In this document: positions 21,023 through 28,999 of the stretch, piece after piece
Position numbering within the stretch: the first letter of the stretch is position 1
Layout: each line of letters begins with the position of its first letter
Assembly: GCF_012562965.1 (NCBI RefSeq)
Contig: NZ_CP046228.1
Span: forward strand, 2,325 to 66,324
Direction of reading: 5' to 3'
Length of the DNA: 64,000 nucleotides
Source: Enterobacteriaceae endosymbiont of Plateumaris rustica
GTDB taxonomy: Bacteria; Pseudomonadota; Gammaproteobacteria; Enterobacterales; Enterobacteriaceae
Notes under the pieces: model-generated
Databases searched by the model: none
Told to the model about the DNA's origin: nothing
What the model saw: the letters and a program-made list of their open reading frames with translations, nothing else
Position numbers and translations under genes: made by a program

Positions 21023-21544
21023 TTAAAATGGAATATCATCTTCAAAATCAATAATATTTTCATTTTTATCAGTTAATGATGATTCTTTATCTTTTTTATT
21101 TATCATATTATTATTTATTTTTGAATTCCAATTATTATTTTCTAATTTATTTTTATTATTATTCTGTTTATTAGTTATATTTTCATTTTGACGATTATTA
21201 CCTAACATTTGCATAGTACCACCTACACTAACTATAATTTCAGTAATATAGTGATTTTGTCCATTTTGATCTTGCCATTTTCTTGTTTGTAAAGATCCTT
21301 CTATATATACTTGAGATCCTTTTCGTAAATATTCATTAGCAATTTCTGCTAATTTTCCAAAAATTACGATTCTATGCCATTCTGTTTTTTCTTTATTTTC
21401 TTTAGTTTGTTTATCTTTCCAATTTTCTGAAGTAGCTATTATAATATTAACAACAGCATTTCTATTTGGCATATAACGAATTTCAGGATCTTTTCCTAAA
21501 TTGCCTATTAAAATTACTTTATTAATACCTCTTTTACTAGCCAT
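21023..21544 (-). CDS. ssb: Single-stranded DNA-binding protein
   Basis: SSB coats single-stranded DNA in replication and repair and recruits partners through its tail. The 173 residues compare with 178 in E. coli. The OB fold starts [22 protein letters not shown] and contains [23 protein letters not shown]; a low-complexity Asn/Lys linker (about 115-160) replaces the usual Gly/Gln-rich one; the acidic tip DFEDDIPF is intact, so partner recruitment is likely preserved. Transcribed alone, downstream of rpoH. Confidence 0.97.
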   Translation of the reverse strand: MASKRGINKVILIGNLGKDPEIRYMPNRNAVVNIIIATSENWKDKQTKENKEKTEWHRIVIFGKLAEIANEYLRKGSQVYIEGSLQTRKWQDQNGQNHYITEIIVSVGGTMQMLGNNRQNENITNKQNNNKNKLENNNWNSKINNNMINKKDKESSLTDKNENIIDFEDDIPF

Positions 21545-21630
21545 AATATATTCCTTAAATAAATAATGATTAAATAATAATAAAATAAATTTTATTTTTT
21601 TAATTTTATTTAAAATAAATAATTAAATAA

Positions 21631-22506
21631 TTAAATAAAATAATGTTCTATAGATAAACGTAGTTTTTTCATAGCATTTTTTTCTAACTGTCGAATTCTT
21701 TCAGCAGAAATACCATAATAATTAGCTAATTCTTGTAATGTAGTTTTATTTTCGTTTTTATTTAGCCAACGAGAATATATTATTTTTCTACTACGTTGAT
21801 CTAATTTTAATATAGCATTTGATAATTTATGTGAAATATGATCTTTCCAATTATTTTTTTCAATATCAGCAGCAAAATTAGATTGTTTATCTTTAAGAAA
21901 ATATGTAAAATTAATGTTTTTATAATTTTTAATATTATTTTTAATTGGTAAATCAAATGTCATATCTTGTGCCGACATTCTTGATTCCATTTCTTTTACA
22001 TCTTTAATTGATACTCCTAATTCTTGAGCTACCATATTAATTTCTTCCATATTGAACCAACCTAATCTTTGTTTAGCTTTACGTAAATTAAAAAATAATT
22101 TTCTCTGTGCTTTAGTTGTTGCTACTTTTACTATACGCCAATTTCGTAATACATATTCATGTATTTCTGCCTTTATCCAATGAACAGCAAAAGAAACTAA
22201 ACGAACACCTATTTTTGGATTAAATCTACGAACAGCTTTCATTAATCCTATATTACCTTCTTGTATAAGATCGGCTAATTGTAACCCATACCCAGAATAT
22301 TTTTTAGCTACATGAACAACAAATCGTAAATGAGATAAAATTAATTTTTTTGCTGATGAAATATCACCTTGATAAAATAATTTTTCTGATAATTCTTTTT
22401 CTTCTTGATTAGTTAACATAGGCCATATATTAGTTATATATATATATGATTCTAAAGTTCCTAACGGAGTAATGGATGATGTTAACATCATATTTTTAAT
22501 CATCAT
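21631..22506 (-). CDS. rpoH: Heat-shock sigma factor RpoH (sigma-32)
   Basis: Directs RNA polymerase to heat-shock promoters. The 291 residues compare with 284 in E. coli. Region 2 contains [21 protein letters not shown], the sigma-32-specific RpoH box reads [19 protein letters not shown] (almost identical to E. coli), and region 4 ends with [20 protein letters not shown]. This rules out RpoD and RpoS. In E. coli it follows ftsYEX; here ftsEX are gone and rpoH comes 47 nt after ftsY. I did not detect the translational thermosensor by eye. Confidence 0.96.
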   Translation of the reverse strand: MMIKNMMLTSSITPLGTLESYIYITNIWPMLTNQEEKELSEKLFYQGDISSAKKLILSHLRFVVHVAKKYSGYGLQLADLIQEGNIGLMKAVRRFNPKIGVRLVSFAVHWIKAEIHEYVLRNWRIVKVATTKAQRKLFFNLRKAKQRLGWFNMEEINMVAQELGVSIKDVKEMESRMSAQDMTFDLPIKNNIKNYKNINFTYFLKDKQSNFAADIEKNNWKDHISHKLSNAILKLDQRSRKIIYSRWLNKNENKTTLQELANYYGISAERIRQLEKNAMKKLRLSIEHYFI

Positions 22507-22553
22507 ATCCTCAATTTTAATTTTAACATAATTTAAATTATTTTTAATAAATT

Positions 22554-23522
22554 TTAATTTTTAGAAAAAATAGCATTAATAAAATCTTTAGCATTAAATA
22601 AATGTAAATTAGTAATTTTTTCTCCAGAACCAATATATCTTATTGGTATGCCAAATTCATTAGCTAAAGAAAAAATAATACCTCCTTTAGCTGTTCCATC
22701 AATTTTAGTAATAGTAATACCTGTAACTCCAATACTATCATGAAATACTTTTAATTGATTAATAGAATTTTGTCCAATATTAGCATCTATTATTAACATA
22801 ACTTCATCAGGAGATTGATTATTAATTTTTTTAATTACACGTACAATTTTTTTCAATTCTTCTATCAAATTTAAATTATTATGTAATCTTCCAGCTGTAT
22901 CTGCTATTAATATATCTATATTATTATTTTTAGCTTTATAAAAAGCATCATAAATAACAGATGCACTATCTTTTTTTTTATAGTTATTTATAATATTACT
23001 ATGACTTTTATTACTCCAAAAAGTTAATTGTTTATCTGCACCAGCTCTAAAAGTATCTCCAGATGCTAAAAGTACTGTTTTATTATGATTATAAAAATAA
23101 TAAGCTAATTTTCCTATAGTAGTTGTTTTACCCACACCATTAACACCAATAATTAAAATTATAAATGGTTTTTTATTTCTAATGATTAATGGACGTTCTA
23201 CAGGAGTTAATATATTTAACATTTCTTCTTTTATATAATCATATAATAAAAAAGAATTTTTTATTTTTTTTTTCTTTGCATATTCAGATACTAAATTGAT
23301 AATTTTTTTAGTAGTTTTTAATCCTACATCAGCTGTAATTAAAGTCTTTTTTAAAGAATTAAATAATTTTTTATCTATAATATTTTTATTACTAAAAATA
23401 TTAATAATTTCTTTACTTATATTTCTACTAGTATTTAATAAACTATTTTTTAAGTAATTAAAAAATCCTTTTTTTTCTTTTTTAATAATTGTAGAAAAAA
23501 AAGGTATTTTATCCTGTTTCAT
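22554..23522 (-). CDS. ftsY: SRP receptor GTPase FtsY, NG domains only
   Basis: FtsY docks the signal recognition particle and nascent inner-membrane proteins at the membrane. The 322 residues hold the N helical bundle and the SRP-type G domain: [50 protein letters not shown]. coli FtsY (497) has an additional ~200-residue acidic A domain that is absent; the NG core plus one amphipathic helix is known to suffice for function. The sequence just before the N domain ([19 protein letters not shown]) looks like that lipid-binding helix. It diverges from rsmD, as in E. coli. Confidence 0.96.
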   Translation of the reverse strand: MKQDKIPFFSTIIKKEKKGFFNYLKNSLLNTSRNISKEIINIFSNKNIIDKKLFNSLKKTLITADVGLKTTKKIINLVSEYAKKKKIKNSFLLYDYIKEEMLNILTPVERPLIIRNKKPFIILIIGVNGVGKTTTIGKLAYYFYNHNKTVLLASGDTFRAGADKQLTFWSNKSHSNIINNYKKKDSASVIYDAFYKAKNNNIDILIADTAGRLHNNLNLIEELKKIVRVIKKINNQSPDEVMLIIDANIGQNSINQLKVFHDSIGVTGITITKIDGTAKGGIIFSLANEFGIPIRYIGSGEKITNLHLFNAKDFINAIFSKN

Positions 23523-23711
23523 GTTATTTTATTGTATATTTATAATATAATTATTAATTATAATTTTATAGTTTTAATTTAATAAAAGATACTTAATCTT
23601 AATTAAATTAATTATCATTTATAATATATGAAAATATAAATATATATTTATTAATAAACATATATTTAATAAAATTATTATATATAAAAATAAAAATTTA
23701 ATATTATTAAT

Positions 23712-24272
23712 ATGAATAAAATAAATATTATTTCGGGAAAATGGAAAGGTAAAAAAATATATGTAATTAAAAATAAAAATTTGAGACCTACGATGAATTT
23801 TATTCGTAAAGATTTATTTAATTGGCTATACAAAGAAATATATATGTTAAAATGTTTAGATTGTTACGCTGGAACTGGTGCTCTTAGTTTTGAAGCTTTA
23901 TCAAGAAATGCTTTATCTTCTACTGTAATCGAAAATAATTTAAAAATTTTTCAACAACTAAAAAAAAATTCTGTTTTATTACAAACTAAAAAATTAATAT
24001 TAATTTATGAAAATACTTTAAATTATTTATCTAAACGTGGAAAACAGTACGATTTAGTTTTTATAGATCCTCCATTTTCTTATAAAAATATATTAATTAA
24101 AAAAACTTGTATTTTATTAGAAAAAAATAACTGGTTAAAAAAAAATGCATTTATTTATCTTGAATATAAATCAAATAGTACAAAAATTGTATTACCAAAA
24201 AATTGGATTTTATATCGTAAAAAAAAATTAAGTATTGTAAATTATGAATTATATAAAAGAAATAATAATTAA
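23712..24272 (+). CDS. rsmD: 16S rRNA m2G966 methyltransferase
   Basis: RsmD methylates N2 of G966 in helix 31 of 16S rRNA. The 186 residues compare with 198 in E. coli. Motif I of the SAM site reads LDCYAGTGALSFEALSR (near residue 50) and motif IV is FIDPPFSYKN (near 117). The N-terminal ISGKWKGKKI and LRPTMNFIRKDLFNWL also fit. It is divergent from ftsY across 189 nt, as in E. coli, and converges on tusA with a 4-nt gap. Confidence 0.94.
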   Translation: MNKINIISGKWKGKKIYVIKNKNLRPTMNFIRKDLFNWLYKEIYMLKCLDCYAGTGALSFEALSRNALSSTVIENNLKIFQQLKKNSVLLQTKKLILIYENTLNYLSKRGKQYDLVFIDPPFSYKNILIKKTCILLEKNNWLKKNAFIYLEYKSNSTKIVLPKNWILYRKKKLSIVNYELYKRNNN

Positions 24273-24276
24273 TAAA

Positions 24277-24534
24277 TTATTTATTATAATTTTTTATTAC
24301 GAATAAATATGGAATAGAATCTATTTTTTTTTTAATAATTTTATAATTCATAAATAAACAAAACTGCTTTATATCTAAATAAACTAAATTATTATCAGAA
24401 ATAATAAGTAAAGTTTGATTTTTAATCATATTATAAGTAATTTTTTTTATCATTATTAATGTTTTAGGACATTGAAAACCTTTTATATTTAAAATATAAG
24501 TAGGATTACTATAAAATTTTTTAATTATATACAT
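24277..24534 (-). CDS. tusA: Sulfur carrier protein TusA
   Basis: TusA takes sulfur from the cysteine desulfurase IscS and starts the relay TusA-TusBCD-TusE-MnmA for tRNA 2-thiouridine. The 85 residues compare with 81 in E. coli. The signature segment LNIKGFQCPKTLIMIKK holds the Cys-Pro sulfur-carrying cysteine; TLLIISDN and the C-terminal DSIPYLFVIK also match. It pairs functionally with tusE at 7611-7904. In E. coli tusA lies a few genes beyond rsmD, so the locus is an eroded version of that block. The gap upstream, shared with recA, holds a long inverted repeat. Confidence 0.93.
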   Translation of the reverse strand: MYIIKKFYSNPTYILNIKGFQCPKTLIMIKKITYNMIKNQTLLIISDNNLVYLDIKQFCLFMNYKIIKKKIDSIPYLFVIKNYNK

Positions 24535-24564
24535 AATATTTATATTATTTTTAAATAAGATTAA

Positions 24565-24624
24565 TTATTAATATTAATATTATATTTTATATCAACATAC
24601 AATATATAATATTAATATTAATAA
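24565..24624. repeat. 21-bp perfect inverted repeat between tusA and recA
   Basis: Arms 24565-24585 and 24604-24624 are exact reverse complements with an 18-nt spacer. Both arms consist of A and T only and contain an alternating ATTAAT-type repeat that is self-complementary when shifted, which partly explains the match. It sits in the divergent tusA/recA promoter region, its right arm ending 34 nt before the recA start. An operator, an RNA hairpin or simple repeat expansion are all possible. Confidence 0.7.
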
Positions 24625-24658
24625 AATTATATTTAAATATTATTTATAAGGAAAATTT

Positions 24659-25663
24659 GTGAATTTAACAAAAGAAAAACAAAAAATTCTTGATGATGCT
24701 ATTTCTCAAATAGAACAACAATTTGGTAGAGGTTCTATTATGAGATTAGGTGATAATAGAACTATGGATATAGAATCTATATCAACAGGATCTATATCTT
24801 TAGATATAGCTTTAGGAATAGGTGGATTACCTATTGGTCGTATTGTAGAAATATATGGACCTGAATCTTCAGGAAAAACAACATTAACATTACAAATTAT
24901 AGCTCAAGCTCAAAAAATTGGAAAAATATGTGCTTTTATTGATGCAGAACATGCTTTAGATCCTATATATGCTAAAAAACTTCACGTTGATATTAATCGT
25001 TTATTATGTTCTCAACCTGACACAGGAGAACAAGCATTAGAATTATGTGATGCATTAGCTAAATCAGGAGTAGTAAATGTTATTATTGTAGATTCTGTAG
25101 CTGCCTTAACACCTAAAGCAGAAATTGAAGGAGAAATAGGTGATTCTCATATAGGATTAGCTGCTAGAATGATGAGTCAAGCAATGCGTAAATTAGCTAG
25201 TAATTTAAAACAATCTAATACATTATTAATTTTTATAAATCAAATACGTATGAAAATAGGTGTATTATTTGGTAATCCTGAAGTTACAACTGGAGGTAAT
25301 GCTTTAAAATTTTATTCTTCTGTAAGATTAGATATAAGAAAAATTGGTAATGTTAAAAATGGAGATAATATTATAGGTAGTGAAACAAGAGTAAAAGTTG
25401 TAAAAAATAAAGTAGCTGTACCTTTTAAAAAAGCTGAATTTCAAATCATATATGGTAAAGGAATAAATATTTATGGAGAATTATTAGATTTAGGTGTTAC
25501 ACAAAAATTAATAAAAAAATGTGGTTCATGGTATAGTTATAATAATGAAAAAATAGGACAAGGAAAATTAAATGCCATAAATTTTTTAAAAAATAATAAA
25601 GAACAATCAAATGATATTGAATTAAAATTACGAGAAATTTTATTAAATAAAAATATTTTTTAA
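24659..25663 (+). CDS. recA: Recombinase RecA
   Basis: Strand-exchange ATPase for recombinational repair. The start is GTG, placed by the match to the enteric N-terminus and by AAGGA 8 nt upstream. The 334 residues compare with 353 in E. coli, with a shorter acidic C-terminal tail. Walker A is [11 protein letters not shown] (about 66-76), followed by [19 protein letters not shown] and loop L2 with [21 protein letters not shown]. No LexA box (CTGT-N8-ACAG) is visible upstream. recX, next in E. coli, is missing; alaS follows. Retention is notable because several aphid symbionts have lost recA. Confidence 0.98.
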   Translation: MNLTKEKQKILDDAISQIEQQFGRGSIMRLGDNRTMDIESISTGSISLDIALGIGGLPIGRIVEIYGPESSGKTTLTLQIIAQAQKIGKICAFIDAEHALDPIYAKKLHVDINRLLCSQPDTGEQALELCDALAKSGVVNVIIVDSVAALTPKAEIEGEIGDSHIGLAARMMSQAMRKLASNLKQSNTLLIFINQIRMKIGVLFGNPEVTTGGNALKFYSSVRLDIRKIGNVKNGDNIIGSETRVKVVKNKVAVPFKKAEFQIIYGKGINIYGELLDLGVTQKLIKKCGSWYSYNNEKIGQGKLNAINFLKNNKEQSNDIELKLREILLNKNIF

Positions 25664-25736
25664 ATAAATATTACTATTTGTTGGTATATTTTAAAATATT
25701 TAATAAATAAACAAATAAATTAAAGGTTTTTTATCT

Positions 25737-28382
25737 ATGGAAAAAACAACTAATGAAATTAGTAAAATTTTTCTAAATTATTTTTTTAATAAAAAACATG
25801 TTATAATGAAAGGAAGTCCGTTAATACCCCATAATGATTCATCATTGTTATTTACAAATGCAGGAATGAATCAATTTAAAGAATATTTTTTAGGATATAA
25901 AAAATCTAGTCAATCACGTATAGCTACAATACAAAAATGTGTACGTATTGGAGGTAAACATAATGATCTAGAAAATGTAGGTTTTACAAATAGACATCAT
26001 ACATTTTTTGAAATGTTAGGTAATTTTAGTTTTGGAGATTATTTTAAAAAAAAAGCAATTTACTATGCATGGGAATTATTAACTAATCAAAAATGGTTTA
26101 ATTTAAATAAAAGTAAAATATTTGTTACTGTATATTATACAGATAAAGAAACTTATGATATTTGGAGTAAAAATATAGGAGTATTAAAAAAAAATATTAT
26201 TTTAATTGGAGATAAAAATAATATTCCTTATAATTCTGATAATTTTTGGCAAATGGATAATACTGGTCCTTGTGGTCCTTCAACTGAAATTTTTTATGAT
26301 TTAGGTAATCATTTATCTGGTAATATTTTAAATAATATTGGAAATCGTTTTATTGAAATATGGAATATTGTATTTATACAATTTAATAAAAATTTATATG
26401 GAAAATTAATTCCTTTAAGTATAAAATCAGTAGATACAGGAATGGGTTTAGAACGTATTAGTTCAGTTTTATATGGAATTGATTCTAATTATAAACTAAA
26501 TATATTTCAAAAATTGATTAAATATATAGCTAAAATTATTAATTTTACTGATTTAGAAAATAATTCATTAAAAGTTATAGCAGATCATATTAGATCAACT
26601 GTTTATTTAATATATGAAGGAATACTACCTAGTAACGAAAATAGAGGTTATGTATTAAGACGTATTATAAGAAGAGCTATAAATCATGGAAAAATATTAG
26701 GACAACAAAAACCATTTTTTTATAAATTAGTTAGAATATTTATAGAAAATATTTGTATTGATTCTGAGATAATAAAGTTAAATAAAAAATATGATTTTAT
26801 TAAAAATGTTATTTTAAATGAAGAAGAAAATTTTGCAAGAATTTTAAAACAAGGAAGAATTTTATTAAATAAAGAAATTAAAAAATTAAAAACAAATGTT
26901 TTAAGTGGTAAAAAAATATTTTATTTATATGATACTTTTGGAGTATCAATGGATTTAATAAAAAATATATGTAAAGAAAAAAATATTAATACAGATGAAA
27001 AAGAATTTAACAAATATATGGATGTACAACGTAATCTTGCTAGAAAAAATAGTTTATTTAAAAATACTCAAAACTTATGTTATATAGATAAAAAATCAAA
27101 ATTTGTAGGATATGATAAATATACAACTAATAGTAGTATATTAAATATATACATAAATAATAAAGTAGTAAATAAAATTCATAAAGGAGATAAGGGAATA
27201 ATAATATTAAATATTACTCCATTTTATGGAGAATCAAGTGGACAAATAGGTGATATAGGATATTTACAAAAAGATGAAGATAATTTATTTAAAGTTTATG
27301 ATACAAAAATAAATAAAGATTTAACTCTTCATATAGGAGAAATGATTTCAGGTACATTAAAAATTAATGATTGTTTAAAAACACAAATAAATATTAAACA
27401 TAGATTAAATATTAGTAGAAATCATTCAGTTACACATTTATTACATGCTTGTTTACGTAAATTATTAGGAAATTATGTACAACAAAAAGGATCTTATATT
27501 ACAGATACTTATTTGCGTTTTGATTTTTCTTATTTTAAAAATCTTGATTTATCAATTTTATTGAAAATAGAAAAAATAATAAATAATTATATATTTAATA
27601 ATATTCCTATTAAAACATATACAATTAATAAAAATATAGCTAAAAAAAATGAAAATATAATATCGTTTTTTGATAAAAAATATAATGATATTGTTAGAAT
27701 TGTAGAAATAGAAAAAATTTCTAAAGAATTTTGTGGAGGAACACATATATTAAATACTCATCAAATTGGTTTTTTTATAATTAAAAAATTTAGTAATATA
27801 TCACATAGTATTAAAAGAATACATGCAATAACTCATAATTATTCATTACAATATATACAAGAACAAAATGAAAAATTAAAATTAATTGCTAATATATTAA
27901 AAACAGATGAAATTCATTTAATTGAAAAATTTTCAATATATAAAAAACAAAAAAATATTTTAAAAAAATCTTTAAAAAATTTAGAAGAATATTTTATTGA
28001 AAATGAAAGTAAAATTTTATTATCAAATAATATTTTTTTACAAAATATTAATTTCATAGTAAGTCAAATTTATAATTTTCATCCTACATTATTTAATTTT
28101 ATTTTAAAAAATTTAATTAGTAAAATAAATAAATTTATAATAATATTATCTACTAAATGGGAAAATAATTTTTATTTAATAATAAAGATTTCTAATAATC
28201 TATCAAAAGAAATAAATGTTATTAAAATTATTAATAAATTTTGTGATAAAAATCATTGTAAAATCGGAGGATGTGTTACTATAGCACAGATAAATTGCAA
28301 TTTTGACAAAATAAAATTTAATTTATTTTTAAATAAAATTAAATTATTTTTTTTAAATTATATAAATAAAATTAGTATTTAA
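25737..28382 (+). CDS. alaS: Alanyl-tRNA synthetase
   Basis: Class II synthetase charging tRNA-Ala and editing Ser/Gly mischarging. The 881 residues compare with 876 in E. coli. N-terminal catalytic core with FTNAGMNQFKEYFLG, RHHTFFEMLGNFSFGDYF and VDTGMGLERI; the editing domain has its zinc ligands in HSVTHLLHACLR near 565 and CGGTH near 665; a divergent lysine-rich C-Ala region follows. Gene order recA-alaS-csrA is that of E. coli minus recX. Confidence 0.98.
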   Translation: MEKTTNEISKIFLNYFFNKKHVIMKGSPLIPHNDSSLLFTNAGMNQFKEYFLGYKKSSQSRIATIQKCVRIGGKHNDLENVGFTNRHHTFFEMLGNFSFGDYFKKKAIYYAWELLTNQKWFNLNKSKIFVTVYYTDKETYDIWSKNIGVLKKNIILIGDKNNIPYNSDNFWQMDNTGPCGPSTEIFYDLGNHLSGNILNNIGNRFIEIWNIVFIQFNKNLYGKLIPLSIKSVDTGMGLERISSVLYGIDSNYKLNIFQKLIKYIAKIINFTDLENNSLKVIADHIRSTVYLIYEGILPSNENRGYVLRRIIRRAINHGKILGQQKPFFYKLVRIFIENICIDSEIIKLNKKYDFIKNVILNEEENFARILKQGRILLNKEIKKLKTNVLSGKKIFYLYDTFGVSMDLIKNICKEKNINTDEKEFNKYMDVQRNLARKNSLFKNTQNLCYIDKKSKFVGYDKYTTNSSILNIYINNKVVNKIHKGDKGIIILNITPFYGESSGQIGDIGYLQKDEDNLFKVYDTKINKDLTLHIGEMISGTLKINDCLKTQINIKHRLNISRNHSVTHLLHACLRKLLGNYVQQKGSYITDTYLRFDFSYFKNLDLSILLKIEKIINNYIFNNIPIKTYTINKNIAKKNENIISFFDKKYNDIVRIVEIEKISKEFCGGTHILNTHQIGFFIIKKFSNISHSIKRIHAITHNYSLQYIQEQNEKLKLIANILKTDEIHLIEKFSIYKKQKNILKKSLKNLEEYFIENESKILLSNNIFLQNINFIVSQIYNFHPTLFNFILKNLISKINKFIIILSTKWENNFYLIIKISNNLSKEINVIKIINKFCDKNHCKIGGCVTIAQINCNFDKIKFNLFLNKIKLFFLNYINKISI

Positions 28383-28497
28383 TTTATATAATTATATAAT
28401 TTACATATTTAATTTTATTAATTTCTATTTAAATATTTTAATTAACAATTTTTTAATAAATTATTAATTAATTTTAATTTTATGTTTTATTTTTTTC

Positions 28498-28504
28498 AAG
28501 GAGA
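28498..28504 (+). promoter_or_regulatory. Strong Shine-Dalgarno site of csrA
   Basis: AAGGAGA ends 5 nt before the csrA ATG. It is one of the fullest ribosome-binding sites in a window where most genes have only short A-rich matches, suggesting that csrA translation is strong. GGA within it is also the core of a CsrA-binding site, so autogenous control, known in E. coli, is possible. Confidence 0.55.
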
Positions 28505-28509
28505 AAAGA

Positions 28510-28695
28510 ATGCTTATTCTTACTCGCCGAGTAGGCGAAACACTTATGATAGGTGATGAAGTTATGGTAACAGTATTAGGGATTAAAGGAAATCAAGTAC
28601 GAATTGGTGTTAATGCTCCTAGAGAAATAGCTGTTCATCGTGAAGAAATTTATCAACGCATTCAAGCAGAAAAAAATCAGCAAACGGTTTGCTAA
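28510..28695 (+). CDS. csrA: Carbon storage regulator CsrA
   Basis: Homodimeric RNA-binding protein that controls translation and stability of mRNAs with GGA motifs. The 61 residues have the same length as E. coli CsrA and are nearly identical through [29 protein letters not shown] and [13 protein letters not shown]; the RNA-contacting Arg44 region ([11 protein letters not shown]) is intact. Synteny alaS-csrA-serV-argV is the E. coli order. Its usual antagonists (csrB, csrC) and csrD are not seen in the window; csrD would have been between mreB and aroQ in relatives. Confidence 0.97.
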   Translation: MLILTRRVGETLMIGDEVMVTVLGIKGNQVRIGVNAPREIAVHREEIYQRIQAEKNQQTVC

Positions 28696-28712
28696 ACAAA
28701 TTAAATAATTAA

Positions 28713-28739
28713 TTGACTTATTTTTTTATAAAATATAAT
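28713..28739 (+). promoter_or_regulatory. Likely sigma-70 promoter of the Ser/Arg tRNA pair
   Basis: TTGACT at 28713 and a perfect TATAAT at 28734, spacing 15 nt (a TAATAT alternative gives 17). The tRNA starts 13 nt after the -10 box, so the transcript would have a leader of a few nucleotides for RNase P. The spacing is shorter than the optimum and AT richness makes -10 matches common. Confidence 0.45.
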
Positions 28740-28752
28740 ATATTTTTTATAT

Positions 28753-28841
28753 GGTGAGATGGCCGAGTGGTTTAAGGCGCACCCCTGCTAAGGGTGTATG
28801 TGGTTTTATCTACATCGAGGGTTCGAATCTCTCTCTCACCG
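28753..28841 (+). tRNA. serV: tRNA-Ser (GCU)
   Basis: Class II cloverleaf starting GGTGAGATGGCCGAGTGG, anticodon loop CTGCTAA with anticodon GCT, a long variable arm with GTATGTGGTTTTATCTACAT, T loop GTTCGAATC, and 3' acceptor CTCTCACC with discriminator G. No encoded CCA. It occupies the position of E. coli serV after csrA. Confidence 0.97.
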
Positions 28842-28850
28842 AATAAAAAA

Positions 28851-28924
28851 GCATCCGTAGCTCAGTGGAATAGAGCACTCGGCTACGAACCGAACGGTCG
28901 GAGGTTCGAATCCTCCCGGATGCA
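28851..28924 (+). tRNA. argV: tRNA-Arg (ACG)
   Basis: Cloverleaf with acceptor GCATCCG/CGGATGC, D arm TAGCTCAGTGGAATAGAGC, anticodon loop CTACGAA with anticodon ACG, and T loop GGTTCGAATCC. Discriminator A; no encoded CCA. A34 must be deaminated to inosine by TadA, whose gene is at 42680-43144. E. coli has four copies here; one is left. Confidence 0.97.
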
Positions 28925-28999
28925 GTTATTTATATTTTTTAATTATTTTTTTTACTTTGATTATAAAAATTAAATTTTTTAATTAATTATTGAAATAAA

